Shown: piece by piece, positions 18,963-28,493 of the stretch
Numbering within the stretch: position 1 is the stretch's first letter
Layout: each line of letters starts with the position of its first letter
Assembly (NCBI GenBank): GCA_963578605.1
Contig: CAUZEA010000001.1
Location: 1 to 64,000, forward strand
DNA from: JAKVCB01 sp963578605
GTDB taxonomy: Bacteria; Planctomycetota; Planctomycetia; Pirellulales; Lacipirellulaceae
DNA: 64,000 nt
Direction: 5' to 3'
Position numbers and translations under genes: made by a program
Notes under the pieces: generated by a model
Database searches by the model: none
Told to the model about the DNA's origin: nothing
The model's input: only the letters and a program-made list of their open reading frames with translations

Positions 18963-19886
18963 GTGAAAGAACTCACGAACGAACCGCTTCCAAAACTGCC
19001 AGACCGCCAGGTCCACAGCCACAAGGGAAATTACGGACGCGCGCTTCTGGTGGGAGGCTCGGTGGGCATGGCCGGTGCCATGGCCCTGGCAGGAAAATCA
19101 ACCCTCCGCAGTGGCGCCGGCCTGGTCACCCTGGCCATTCCCGAAATGATTCAGGAGATCGTGGCCGGGTTCGACCCCTGCTACATGACACTCGGCCTGG
19201 TTGGCAGTGACGACGGTTTTTTGGGGCCGATCAGCCTGCTGGAACTCCCCGATGAGGTTCTCGAAAAAACAGACGTTTGTGCACTGGGACCGGGGCTGAG
19301 GTGCAATGAAGAAACCAAGCGCGTGGTCGAGCGGCTTTACCGCACAATTGCCAAACCGATGGTGGTCGACGCCGATGGCCTGAATTGCCTGGCACTCTAT
19401 CCGGAACTGCTCGCAAACCCTCCCGGACCGCGCATCCTCACACCCCACCCGGGGGAGTTCATGCGACTGGCACTGGCGGTCGACCCCGATTGGGACACAG
19501 CCCTGGAAGCCCGCTCTGGTGATGCGCACCATCGGCAGCGGGCAGCTGCCTGGCTCGCCAGCCACGATCCTTCGGGACAAACCACCATCGTGTTGAAAGG
19601 GGCGGGTACGGTCATCGCCCAAACGGGCCAGGTTGCCACCAACCGGACGGGCAATCCCGGGATGGCAACTGGTGGCAGCGGCGACGTACTGACCGGGGTG
19701 ATCACGGGACTCTTGGGCCAGGGGCTCACACCGTGGGAGGCAGCCCGTTTAGGTACACACGTTCACGGCCTGGCCGGGGACCTGGCCGCAAATCAGTTGG
19801 GACAAATTTCGCTGTTGGCCAGCGACCTGGTTGAATTCCTGCCCGTCGCGTTTCAATCCTGCCAGCCCAGAGAAGGGAACCCGTAA
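18963..19886 (+). CDS. nnrD: ADP/ATP-dependent (S)-NAD(P)H-hydrate dehydratase
   Basis: NnrD (the CARKD/YjeF C-terminal family) dehydrates damaged NAD(P)H hydrate using a nucleotide. The 307-residue product carries the ribokinase-like fold marks: NYGRALLVGGSVGMAGA near the N-terminus, VDADGLNCLA, TPHPGEFMRL, and the catalytic/nucleotide site NPGMATGGSGDVLTGVI. I prefer the GTG at 18963, with AAGGA ten bases before it; a TTG at 18924 would add 13 residues. It follows larB on the same strand, probably in one transcript. The epimerase partner nnrE is in this window but 30 kb away (50128-50844), rather than fused as in many bacteria. Confidence 0.9.
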   Translation: MKELTNEPLPKLPDRQVHSHKGNYGRALLVGGSVGMAGAMALAGKSTLRSGAGLVTLAIPEMIQEIVAGFDPCYMTLGLVGSDDGFLGPISLLELPDEVLEKTDVCALGPGLRCNEETKRVVERLYRTIAKPMVVDADGLNCLALYPELLANPPGPRILTPHPGEFMRLALAVDPDWDTALEARSGDAHHRQRAAAWLASHDPSGQTTIVLKGAGTVIAQTGQVATNRTGNPGMATGGSGDVLTGVITGLLGQGLTPWEAARLGTHVHGLAGDLAANQLGQISLLASDLVEFLPVAFQSCQPREGNP

Positions 19887-20036
19887 GGATCTAGATAGCC
19901 CGCCACAGAACACCCTCAACAGCCGGTTTCCACGTGGGGCCGAAAATTCCTGAAGTCTCCGCGAGTGGCAGCTTCCCCCTGCGGATGAAAACCAGCAAGC
20001 AACAACCACCCCCGACTCCGAAATCCAAACTCTGCC

Positions 20037-20966
20037 GTGCAAATCCTCCGCGACCTCACCGCCCTGCCCGACGCTGTTCGAGGTGGCGCCGTCACGATTG
20101 GCAATTTTGACGGTGTTCACCGCGGCCACGTCAAAATTATGAACCGCTTGCTTGAGCGGGCAGCAGAAGTGAAGGGTCCGGCGGTGGTATTCACGTTCGA
20201 CCCTCATCCGGTGCGCATCCTACGTCCCGACGAGTGCCCTCCGCCGCTGACCTGGACTGAGCGCAAGGCCGAACTGTTGGCCTCGCATGGGGTGGACTGG
20301 ATTGTGGCTTATCCAACGGATGAGTCTCTTTTAAGTCTGTCGGCTGGTGAATTCTTCGAGAGGGTCGTGTGTGATTCGCTGAATGCGAAGGCCCTGGTCG
20401 AGGGTCCAAACTTTTACTTTGGTCATAATCGCGAAGGCGACATTTCGCGACTGCAAAAATTCGTAACGCAAACGGAGCTGTCGCTCGATGTGGTCAAGCC
20501 GGTGCTCGTGAATGGGACACTGGTCTCAAGTTCGCAGATTCGCCAACTTTTGACCGCTGGCGAGGTTGGCCTGGCTGGGGAGATGCTTTCGGCTCCCTAT
20601 CGCATCCGTGGCATGGTGATGCATGGGGCTGGTCGTGGTGCCCAATTGGGTTTTCCGACAGCAAATCTGGCTGCCGTTGATACCCTGCTTCCTGCACAGG
20701 GTGTTTACGCGGGCCAGGGTTGGGTAGGCAACGACACCTGGGCAGCGGCAATTAATCTTGGCTCGAATCCGACTTTTGGCGATGCCTCGGTCAAGGTTGA
20801 AGTCCACCTGATCGGCTGCGAAGAGTCGCTCTACGGTCAACCTTTGGAAGTGGACTTTTTTGCCCGTCTGCGGGAGATCCACCCATTCGACACCGCAGCA
20901 GCGCTGAAGGCGCAATTGGCGAAAGACGTTCAGCAAGTTCGCCAAATCGCAGCGACTTTCCCTTAA
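20037..20966 (+). CDS. ribF: Bifunctional riboflavin kinase / FAD synthetase
   Basis: RibF phosphorylates riboflavin to FMN and adenylates FMN to FAD in the cytoplasm. The 309-residue length is typical. The N-terminal nucleotidyltransferase domain shows GNFDGVHRGH near residue 22 and FDPHPVRIL. The C-terminal kinase domain shows RGAQLGFPTANL near 200 and NLGSNPTFGD. The start is a GTG at 20037 (GTG CAA ATC CTC); no in-frame ATG precedes the conserved GNFDG motif closely enough. It stands alone, 150 bases after nnrD and 180 bases before nrnA, on the same strand. Confidence 0.95.
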   Translation: MQILRDLTALPDAVRGGAVTIGNFDGVHRGHVKIMNRLLERAAEVKGPAVVFTFDPHPVRILRPDECPPPLTWTERKAELLASHGVDWIVAYPTDESLLSLSAGEFFERVVCDSLNAKALVEGPNFYFGHNREGDISRLQKFVTQTELSLDVVKPVLVNGTLVSSSQIRQLLTAGEVGLAGEMLSAPYRIRGMVMHGAGRGAQLGFPTANLAAVDTLLPAQGVYAGQGWVGNDTWAAAINLGSNPTFGDASVKVEVHLIGCEESLYGQPLEVDFFARLREIHPFDTAAALKAQLAKDVQQVRQIAATFP

Positions 20967-21147
20967 AGATTTGCAGGCTCGTTCTGCCGATGGAATATTT
21001 CTCTTCCACAACAACGCAAGGGTAACCCTCCAACCGCTTTCGATTCTGGCCTTTCCGCCTGCAAGCCTTTGCGTGATACTTTGCTTGATCTTTTCTCACT
21101 AAAATCCGCTTGTCAGCAACCGAGCATCGCAACCGAGTCCAACGAGC

Positions 21148-22131
21148 ATGCCCATCCCCTGGAAACGATTTGCCGAAATTGTTGAGCAAAACCATTCCTT
21201 TATCCTCACAACGCATATGCGTGCTGACTGTGACGCGATCGGCAGCGAGTTAGCGATGGCGCACGCGTTGCGGTCTTTGGGCAAACACGTATGTATCCTC
21301 AACGGCGACGGTGTACCTCCTCACATCGCATTTATCGATTCGGCAGGTGAGGTCCAGACGCTCGACCCCGAGGCCAAACCTGCTGACGAGGGCAAAACCG
21401 ATGTATTGATGGTTCTCGATACCAGCGCCTGGTCACAACTGGGCCCCATGGCAGATGTCGTGCGGGCCAGCAACGCGGTGAAAGTCGTGGTCGATCATCA
21501 TGTCGGCGGCGACGATCTTGGGGCCGAATCGTTCACGGATGTAAACGCCGAAGCAACCGGGCGGCTTGTGCTCGAAGCCACGCAAGCTCTGGGCGTGGGC
21601 CTCACACCCCAAGTCGCCACCGCCCTGTTTGCAGCCATCGCAACCGATACAGGCTGGTTCCGGTTTTCCTCCGTAACTGCCAAAACCTATGAAGCGGCAA
21701 GTCAACTGATTGCCGCTGGAGCCAATCCGACAGCCGTTTTTTCCGCGCTCTATGAACGACACAGTTTTGCCCGCCTGCACCTGCAGGGCCGGATCCTTAC
21801 GAGTGCTCAACTCGACATCGATGGGCGGTTGATCTACAGTTCCGTCACCCGCGAAGATCTGGACCAGACCGGTGCCGAAACAACCGACACCGAAGATGTC
21901 GTGAACCGCCTCCTCTCGGTCCGTGGAATTGAGGTCGCCCTGTTGTTCCTCGAATTGGAGTCTGAAAAAACCAAGGTCAGCCTGCGAAGCCGGACAACTG
22001 TCGACGTTCGCGCCGTTGCCGAACGATTTGGCGGTGGGGGGCACACCGCGGCTGCGGGCGTGCGTTTTGCGGGCTCCCTGGCCAAAGCCAAGACAGCCGT
22101 CCTTGACGCGATGCGCGAAGCAATGGAATAA
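21148..22131 (+). CDS. nrnA: DHH/DHHA1 phosphoesterase, NrnA-type oligoribonuclease / pAp phosphatase
   Basis: This 327-residue protein has the DHH family metal-binding motifs in order: THMRADCDAIGSE at residues 22-34, the DTSAW block, and VVDHHVGGDD. The C-terminal DHHA1 substrate-binding domain ends with RFGGGGHTAAAGVRF. NrnA-type enzymes degrade nano-RNAs of two to five nucleotides and dephosphorylate 3'-phosphoadenosine 5'-phosphate (family knowledge). The ATG at 21148 gives the normal N-terminus. A role in RNA turnover is likely; substrate preference between nano-RNA and pAp cannot be read from sequence. Confidence 0.92.
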   Translation: MPIPWKRFAEIVEQNHSFILTTHMRADCDAIGSELAMAHALRSLGKHVCILNGDGVPPHIAFIDSAGEVQTLDPEAKPADEGKTDVLMVLDTSAWSQLGPMADVVRASNAVKVVVDHHVGGDDLGAESFTDVNAEATGRLVLEATQALGVGLTPQVATALFAAIATDTGWFRFSSVTAKTYEAASQLIAAGANPTAVFSALYERHSFARLHLQGRILTSAQLDIDGRLIYSSVTREDLDQTGAETTDTEDVVNRLLSVRGIEVALLFLELESEKTKVSLRSRTTVDVRAVAERFGGGGHTAAAGVRFAGSLAKAKTAVLDAMREAME

Positions 22132-22226
22132 TCAAGTGTTGGCCGTAGCCCTTCGGAAAGCCGGGTTGACCGGGCCCTCCACCCGCTTTTGGCCGATTTC
22201 CCACCTCGCCTTCCCGTGGATCGATT

Positions 22227-22781
22227 TTGGAAACCTCTCCCCCCGCCGAACCCCAAGGGCGCCGCTCTTTCTTTCAGCAAGTGGCCGCTATCGTTGTTGG
22301 CCTCTTGGTGGGAGTCGTCCCTGTCGTGACGGCGCTGGCGGTCTTCTTTAACCCGCTGCGGCGTCGCGTTGAGGGAGGCCAATGGATTGCCGTAACGCCA
22401 CTCGATGCGCTACCCGCCGATGGGCGACCGTATCGCTTTCCCGTCACCAGTGACCGTTGGGACGCCTGGAATTACTATCCACCGGAACCGATTGGTGCGA
22501 TCTACTTGTGCCGCACGAGCGAAACAGAAAATCCCGTGGCATTTAGCAGCATCTGTCCCCATCTTGGTTGCTCCGTCGATTTTAGCGCAGGCAAAGATGA
22601 ATTTATATGTCCCTGCCACAACAGCATGTTCACGGTTGACGGCGTGCGGGTCGATCCAGCAACCTCTCCCAGCCCACGCAATCTGGACACTTTGGAAGTC
22701 AAAATCCGCCCGGAAGGTAACCAGGTGATGGTCCACTATCTGCGGTTCAAGAGCGGAACCCATGAGAAAATCGCAGAGTAG
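22227..22781 (+). CDS. Rieske 2Fe-2S protein of a bc-type complex
   Basis: This 184-residue protein has one N-terminal membrane anchor (about residues 17-41, after RRSFFQQ) and a Rieske cluster domain. The ligands are visible as CPHLGC (C110, H112, with disulfide C115) and CPCHNSMF (C128, H131, with disulfide C130). It moves electrons from quinol bound at cytochrome b to cytochrome c on the outer face of the cytoplasmic membrane. The start appears to be a TTG at 22227 with no clear ribosome site; no ATG lies in frame before the anchor. The cytochrome b-c fusion gene starts 18 bases after its stop, so the two form one transcription unit. Confidence 0.92.
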   Translation: METSPPAEPQGRRSFFQQVAAIVVGLLVGVVPVVTALAVFFNPLRRRVEGGQWIAVTPLDALPADGRPYRFPVTSDRWDAWNYYPPEPIGAIYLCRTSETENPVAFSSICPHLGCSVDFSAGKDEFICPCHNSMFTVDGVRVDPATSPSPRNLDTLEVKIRPEGNQVMVHYLRFKSGTHEKIAE

Positions 22782-22799
22782 TCAAAGCAGCAGGGAAGC

Positions 22800-24629
22800 A
22801 TGATATCTGGCACGCTTGAATGGCTTGACAACCGCACCGGGTACCGCGGGTTGCTCCGCGACGTACTTTACGAACGGATTCCCGGTGGAGCCCGTTGGCG
22901 CTACGTGTGGGGTAGCACCCTGGTCTTCACGTTCTTTGTGCAATTGGTAACCGGTGTGGTCCTCTGGATGTATTACAGCCCAAGCACGCAGACAGCCTGG
23001 GAAAGTGTCTACTACATCGAATTCCAGCTGGCCGGGGGCTGGCTACTCCGTGGCATCCATCACTACATGGCTCAGGCGATGATCGTCCTGATGGCGTTAC
23101 ACTTGATGCAAGTGGTGATCGACGGCGCATACCGCGCACCACGCGAAGTGAATTTCTGGCTCGGCCTGTTACTGATGCTGGTGGTATTCGCACTTGGGCT
23201 CACCGGCTACCTCCTGCCTTGGGATCAAAAAGGCTATTGGGCTACCCAAGTGGCGACAAAAATTCTTGGAATCACACCACTCGTGGGAGACGAACTCAAG
23301 CTTCTCGTGGTGGGGGGAAGTCAGTACGGTCATCAAACCCTAACGCGGTTCTTTGCCCTTCATGCCGGGGTGCTTCCCGGCTTGATGATTTTGCTGCTCA
23401 TGATGCACCTGGCTCTGTTCCGCAAGCATGGAGTCACACCTAAACTTCCCCACGCCCGACAGGAGTGCGATTTCTGGCCTGAGCAGGTCCTCAAAGATGG
23501 CGTTGCCTGTCTCGCCGTCCTGGTGGTTGTGTGCTTTCTCTCCGCGGTGTTCCGAGCTGAACTTGGTGCCCCCGCAGACCCGGCCGTTGCCTACAACTCA
23601 GCCAGGCCGGAGTGGTATTACCTCTTCTTGTTTCAGTTCCTCAAGCTCTTTCACGGCGAGACAGGGGAGGTCCTGGGGGCCATCGTGTTTCCAGGCCTGG
23701 TGTTCACATTGATGGCCCTGATGCCCTTCATTGGCCGCTGGAAGCTTGGGCACCGGTTTAACATTGGTTTCTTGACTGCCCTGATGCTCGGAGCCGCTGG
23801 CCTGACCGCCGCCGCCTGGTACGAGGATTTCAATGGCTGGACCGATAAATCAAAGAACCACCTGGCAGCCGTCGCCATCGCCCACGCCCAAGGGCAACGG
23901 GCCCATCAACTGGCGGCAAAGGGAATCGGCCCGAGTGGTGCCCTGCCGCTGGTCCGCAACGATATAGGCGTAGCCGGTTATCGTCTTTTCAAACGGCACT
24001 GCGCAACCTGCCACAGCCACTACGATGGTTCAGGAAAAGAAGAAAATCCCCTGCAAACTATTACGGTTGCCAAACCGACAGCCGCCAACCTGTTCGGCTT
24101 TGCAACGCGTCAATGGGTTGAGGGAATTCTCACTCCCGATCAGATCAAAAGTGCCCATTACTTTGGTAACACCGTCCTGGCTAAGGGAGACATGGTCGAG
24201 TGGGTTGTCGACAACCTGACCGATGCACCGCGAACACAAATTGAAAACGTTGCCACAGCCCTCTCGGCAGAAGCGGAGCTGCCGGGCCAGCGCGAGCTCG
24301 ATGCGGAATCGACCGAGCAAATTGCCAGCGGGCGGGCATTAATTATCGACGAATTCAGTTGCATTGATTGCCACAAGTTTGGAGACGAGGGGGAACTTGG
24401 CATGGCTCCAGATCTTACTGGTTACGGATCAACAGAGTGGCTCATTGAATTCATCAGCAATCCGGCAAGTGAGCGATTCTACACGCCAGACAATTATGCA
24501 GATGCCGACAAGATGATGCCGGCATTTGCACCGCATCCCGAAGATTCCGGGAGCAACTCTTTGACACGGCGAGAAATTAAACTCATCAGCGGCTGGCTGC
24601 GGGCCGCCTGGAACAAGCCACCAGAGTAA
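22800..24629 (+). CDS. Cytochrome b fused to a C-terminal diheme cytochrome c
   Basis: This 609-residue protein combines full-length cytochrome b (helices to about residue 340) with two c-type heme domains. Heme b ligands are H87 or H88 with H101, and H188 with H203; the 14-residue gap in the second pair is the spacing of b6-type cytochromes. The quinol-site motif PEWY is at 270-273. Heme c motifs are CATCH (401-405) and CIDCH (521-525), with methionines downstream as possible sixth ligands. With the Rieske protein 18 bases upstream it forms a menaquinol:cytochrome c oxidoreductase in which b and c subunits are one chain. Separate c1 or subunit IV genes are absent here. Fusion boundaries are inferred from motifs. 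Confidence 0.92.
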   Translation: MISGTLEWLDNRTGYRGLLRDVLYERIPGGARWRYVWGSTLVFTFFVQLVTGVVLWMYYSPSTQTAWESVYYIEFQLAGGWLLRGIHHYMAQAMIVLMALHLMQVVIDGAYRAPREVNFWLGLLLMLVVFALGLTGYLLPWDQKGYWATQVATKILGITPLVGDELKLLVVGGSQYGHQTLTRFFALHAGVLPGLMILLLMMHLALFRKHGVTPKLPHARQECDFWPEQVLKDGVACLAVLVVVCFLSAVFRAELGAPADPAVAYNSARPEWYYLFLFQFLKLFHGETGEVLGAIVFPGLVFTLMALMPFIGRWKLGHRFNIGFLTALMLGAAGLTAAAWYEDFNGWTDKSKNHLAAVAIAHAQGQRAHQLAAKGIGPSGALPLVRNDIGVAGYRLFKRHCATCHSHYDGSGKEENPLQTITVAKPTAANLFGFATRQWVEGILTPDQIKSAHYFGNTVLAKGDMVEWVVDNLTDAPRTQIENVATALSAEAELPGQRELDAESTEQIASGRALIIDEFSCIDCHKFGDEGELGMAPDLTGYGSTEWLIEFISNPASERFYTPDNYADADKMMPAFAPHPEDSGSNSLTRREIKLISGWLRAAWNKPPE

Positions 24630-24831
24630 ACGACGACCTGGAACTAGAGCGTCAAAGATCCCGCGCCGCGATCCCCACCGACGGATACCTTGCTGCCATG
24701 TCGACAACCCCCCGGGTATAGAGCGGAAAGCCAGGGTATCGCGTGCAAAGTTATTAGAATCGCTCCAGTCTGACACGTCCGGCACCGATCCAATCCATAA
24801 AGAACAATCTCGACAGCAAGGACGATGAGCG

Positions 24832-25632
24832 ATGTGGTGCCAGCATTGCCAGCAAGATGTGCCCGCCATTGCCCACTCCGTTGGTGGGGAGGTTGTTTGT
24901 GTCCGTTGCCAGCAGCATTTCAAAACTGCGCCCCCCCTCCGGATGTTCGAGTTCGACAGCTCCGACGATACTGAAGACGAGGCGACTGGTGCACCACAGA
25001 ATCCGATCGAAAACCTGACCGACTGGCGAACCGAACGTAAGTTTCGTCATCTTGCCCAAACCCTTCGCAGCACCGACACCCGTTCGGGGAGTCGCTACCA
25101 GGGTTTGCCCACCGCACACACCCGTTACGATCCACCCCAGGATCTGATGTCGGAAACTGAGCAACAGGACCCAAATTGTGCCCTGGCTGGTTACGATCAG
25201 ACCACACCGGCCAGGCAGCGGGGCAACGCGTGGGTTGGCCAGGTTATGGCCTGGTTGCTTGTATTTTGCGGAGTCGTCGCGTTAGCGAGTGGTGCCATTA
25301 TGACAAGCTGGTCTCTGCTTGAAGACTTGCCCCTCTATTGGGATGTGGGTCTTACGCTGGCGTTCGTGGGTCAGGGACTGCTGATTCTCGGGCTGGTTCT
25401 TGTGCTGCTCTTTCTCTGGCAGAACAGTCGATTCGCGACGGGCAAACTGCAGGAAGTTCACTGGCAACTCAGTGCAGTTCAGCGAACAGCCCAAACCATT
25501 GTCGGCCTGCGGAACGGCAACGCGCCGGCTTTTTATGCTGAACTGGCACGGGGGGCAAGTCCAACAACGCTGCTGGCGAATCTTCAGGGACAAGTCGACC
25601 AGCTAAACGTGAAGCTGGGAAGCAACGCCTGA
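24832..25632 (+). CDS. Zinc-ribbon membrane protein of unknown function
   Basis: This 266-residue protein opens with a four-cysteine zinc ribbon (C3-x2-C6 and C23-x2-C26), followed by an acidic, polar linker rich in D, E, T and R. Two membrane helices lie near residues 140-167 and 173-200. A C-terminal cytoplasmic stretch with LQGQVDQLNVKL could form a coiled coil. It follows the bc complex by about 200 bases and converges on the next gene with five bases between stops. Similar ribbon-plus-two-helix proteins are common in planctomycetes, but I know no function for them. ATG 24832 keeps the ribbon intact. Confidence 0.7.
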   Translation: MWCQHCQQDVPAIAHSVGGEVVCVRCQQHFKTAPPLRMFEFDSSDDTEDEATGAPQNPIENLTDWRTERKFRHLAQTLRSTDTRSGSRYQGLPTAHTRYDPPQDLMSETEQQDPNCALAGYDQTTPARQRGNAWVGQVMAWLLVFCGVVALASGAIMTSWSLLEDLPLYWDVGLTLAFVGQGLLILGLVLVLLFLWQNSRFATGKLQEVHWQLSAVQRTAQTIVGLRNGNAPAFYAELARGASPTTLLANLQGQVDQLNVKLGSNA

Positions 25633-25636
25633 GCGT

Positions 25637-26596
25637 TCACGGGTTTGCGATGGGACCAGGTTCAGCGGCTTCCTCAGGTTCGGGCCTTGGCAAAAATGCC
25701 GTAGCGTGATCGGAAATCCCACTCAATTCGATGGTCCGCACGATCGCCGCGGCTGCAAGTTGTTCCTGGCCAGTGAAATGTGAAATCACGCCCACCATGA
25801 AATGGGCATCGGCATCAAGCGGATGCTCTGCCAGCCAATCAATCAGTTGCTTGCGATGGGCTCGTTGTTCATTCGCGTCGACGTAGAGATCATCCAGCCG
25901 GAGATCCGTTTGAGGCCAATCGGGAGCGATCACAAGCCCGCGTTTAATCGCGGTTGTCGCCCGGCCATACTTGCCCAGGGCAAAGTGAGCCAGCGCTTGT
26001 CGAAAAAATGCAGTGGCGACATCACGCTTTACACCTGCGGATTTTTTGTAGCGTTGCAATGCCTGATGGTACTTGCGGTTTCGGAACTGTTTGTCGCCGA
26101 ACTCGATGAACCGACAGGCCAGCTTACGCGCGTCGCCACGCAAGGGCTTACCATCCCGTGGCTGTGCGGGCGCGGGTAACGGATCGGGTGCGACTTCGGC
26201 ACGCGGTAACGCTCGGTCCCCCCAGCCACCTGGGTTCCCTGGGTATGTGAACCACAGGCGAGGCCCAAACAACAGACGGGCATCCGCGAAGCAGGGAGAG
26301 AAGATCATCCACGACCGGCCCTCCCAACCGCAAAAGGGCCGATCCAACCAGTACGGGGAACAATGACACGAGTGTCCATAAGGAACGTCGTACGACCAGG
26401 AATTGAAACTCGCTATGCCAGTTAGGGGATAACCGTAGCGAAACGAGCGACCCTCGCACCAGCTTCCCCGCTGCAGCCAACCTGAAGGACCCGCGGTCAA
26501 GTTTCTGTTCATGAGTCCCCCAAGGAGAACCGACAGCGCAACCAGGATGACCAACGCCCTACGATTTTCGACCGGGAAAATTCCGAATTGGGGCAT
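25637..26596 (-). CDS. TPR-like protein with N-terminal signal or anchor
   Basis: This 319-residue protein has a hydrophobic N-terminal segment (about residues 13-28, ALVILVALSVLLGGL), then about 100 residues rich in W, G, P, Y, S and C. From about residue 160 come helical pairs typical of tetratricopeptide repeats: FRNRKYHQALQRYKKSAG, FFRQALAHFALGKYGRATTA and a repeat with HPLDADAHFMVGVISHFTGQ. It ends in a proline/glutamate tail. TPR domains mediate protein binding, so an exported or membrane-tethered scaffold is likely. I do not recognise a named family. The ATG at 26596 lacks a clear ribosome site. Confidence 0.65.
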   Translation of the reverse strand: MPQFGIFPVENRRALVILVALSVLLGGLMNRNLTAGPSGWLQRGSWCEGRSFRYGYPLTGIASFNSWSYDVPYGHSCHCSPYWLDRPFCGWEGRSWMIFSPCFADARLLFGPRLWFTYPGNPGGWGDRALPRAEVAPDPLPAPAQPRDGKPLRGDARKLACRFIEFGDKQFRNRKYHQALQRYKKSAGVKRDVATAFFRQALAHFALGKYGRATTAIKRGLVIAPDWPQTDLRLDDLYVDANEQRAHRKQLIDWLAEHPLDADAHFMVGVISHFTGQEQLAAAAIVRTIELSGISDHATAFLPRPEPEEAAEPGPIANP

Positions 26597-26742
26597 GGCA
26601 GCTATCTCGACTGGAGAAACAGGGCCCGATCAGAGAAGCAGGACCTGATCAGAGAAGCAGGGCAACCCAACTTCTTGCTTTTAACACACCGCGCTGAACG
26701 GGGCAATCCGAAGGATGGGGGGTTCGGTAGCGTTGGCTCTGG

Positions 26743-28365
26743 TCATGGTTCCATACTGCCGAAGGCGGAGATCCGGTCGGTGATTTCCTGGACGATATCG
26801 CTGATTTTCACTCGCGATTGTTTAAGGGAATCGCGATCACGCAGGGTGACGGTTTGATCGTCGAGGGATTGTCCATCCACCGTGACACAAAATGGCGTCC
26901 CGGCCTCATCCTGGCGGCGATAACGCCGACCAACGGCTCCCTTTTCGTCATAGAAGACTGCCAACCGTTTCTTAAGCGTCTGGTAAATCTCCTTGGCAAC
27001 TTCGGGCATGCCGTTTTTTTTGACGAGGGGCAAAACTGCGGCTTTGATCGGTGCAATTCTCGGATGGAACCGCATGAGCGTCCGCGTTTGCATTTTGCCC
27101 TTGTCGTCGGGCACTTCATCCTCGGTGAAGGCCTCGCACAGGAAGGCCAAATTTGCTCGATCTGCACCTGAAGAAGGTTCGATCACGTGGGGTGTATACC
27201 GTTCTCCCGAGAGATCATCGCGGTAGGTAAGATCACGTCCGCTCCCTTTGTAGAGTGGTTTTCCATCTTCTGTTTTCTCGACTTCCAGGGGACAGCTCGC
27301 CGGATCTAGTTTACCTTCCATGTGGCTCCGCAGGTCGAAATCACCCCGATGCGCGATGCCCTCCAACTCGCCAAACTCGCCCTCGGGCAGGAACGGAAAT
27401 GCGTATTCGATATCTGCAGTTCCTGTTGAGTAATGGCTGAGTTCCTCCTGATCGTGATCGCGGAGTCGGAGTCGATCACTGGCCAGACCGAGGTCGGTAT
27501 ACCACTTCATTCGCCGGTCGCGCCAAAATTCATACCAATCGCGGGAAGTTTCCGGGTGACAAAAGAACTCAATTTCCATTTGTTCGAATTCCCGCGAGCG
27601 AAACGTAAAATTTCGGGGTGTAATTTCATTGCGAAAACTCTTGCCGATCTGGCCAACCCCAAAGGGGACACGTACGCGGGTGCTATCGAGCACATTCTTG
27701 AAGTTCACGAAAATGCCTTGTGCCGTTTCGGGGCGGAGAAAAGCCGCGTCCTCGTCGGTACCCATCGCGCCGACGATGGTTTTGAACATGAGGTTGAATT
27801 CGCGCGGCTCGGTAAGCGTACCCGGTTCACTGGCATCGGGACCGAGTGCCCGGCTCAGATCGTCAAGCTGGTCAAGTGTGGTGATCGCCCCATCCCAGGA
27901 AATCTGATCTGCATTCTTCGCCCTGATCTTGAAAAGTTTTTGTGCCTGGCGTTCGATTTCTTGCTGTTCGTTTTCTGCAACCGTGGTAATGAAAACTTTC
28001 TGGCCTTTGGCTTCGGCCCATCGCCCACGAACCTGGTCGAACCGGTATCGTTTATTGGTTTGCCGGCAATCGACCATCATGTCGTGAAACAAATCGTAGT
28101 GCCCCGAACATTTCCAGACATGCGGGTGCATAATGATCGAAGTGTCGATGCCAACCATTTCGTACGTGGAGGGCGCCCCGGGTTGCTGGGTTAGCTCATC
28201 GTGCCCACTGATCATATCGTGCCACCAGGCCCCCTTGATATTGCGTTTGAGTTCCACCCCCAACGGGCCGTAGTCCCAAAAACCATTGAGCCCGCCGTAG
28301 ATCTCGCTCGACTGAAACAGGAATCCGCGCCGACGACAGAGAGAAACCAGTTTTTCCATTTCCAT
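26743..28365 (-). CDS. glyS: Glycyl-tRNA synthetase (class II, eukaryote/archaeal-like alpha2 type)
   Basis: It charges tRNA-Gly with glycine. The product has about 540 residues in a single chain, as in the alpha2 type, rather than the alpha/beta GlyQ+GlyS type. Visible motifs are the N-terminal RRRGFLFQSSEIYGGLNGFWDYGP region, the class II motif 2 area around GQIGKSFRNEITPRNFTFRSREFEQMEIEFF (quoted in part: FRNEITPRNFTFRSREF), and a C-terminal anticodon-binding domain after HPRIAPIKAAVLPL. I chose ATG 28365 (MEMEKLVSL), which matches the usual start; a TTG ten codons upstream would also fit. The gene stands alone on minus between a hypothetical and comB. Confidence 0.93.
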   Translation of the reverse strand: MEMEKLVSLCRRRGFLFQSSEIYGGLNGFWDYGPLGVELKRNIKGAWWHDMISGHDELTQQPGAPSTYEMVGIDTSIIMHPHVWKCSGHYDLFHDMMVDCRQTNKRYRFDQVRGRWAEAKGQKVFITTVAENEQQEIERQAQKLFKIRAKNADQISWDGAITTLDQLDDLSRALGPDASEPGTLTEPREFNLMFKTIVGAMGTDEDAAFLRPETAQGIFVNFKNVLDSTRVRVPFGVGQIGKSFRNEITPRNFTFRSREFEQMEIEFFCHPETSRDWYEFWRDRRMKWYTDLGLASDRLRLRDHDQEELSHYSTGTADIEYAFPFLPEGEFGELEGIAHRGDFDLRSHMEGKLDPASCPLEVEKTEDGKPLYKGSGRDLTYRDDLSGERYTPHVIEPSSGADRANLAFLCEAFTEDEVPDDKGKMQTRTLMRFHPRIAPIKAAVLPLVKKNGMPEVAKEIYQTLKKRLAVFYDEKGAVGRRYRRQDEAGTPFCVTVDGQSLDDQTVTLRDRDSLKQSRVKISDIVQEITDRISAFGSMEP

Positions 28366-28493
28366 GTTGATTCGTATCGCAGTGTTGAACGTCAATGGTG
28401 GTTGACGAGGTGAGTTGGCAAAGTGTGAGGGGAACGGTCAGCCGCGGCTGAAGTGACCAGCCTCTTATTCTAAAGGTGTCATCGATTTCCGGT

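Noticed and set aside
26628..26661. Two copies of gatcagagaagcagg upstream of the TPR-like gene
   Set aside because: Only two 15-base copies 19 bases apart. It may be a minor slippage product and gives no functional clue.
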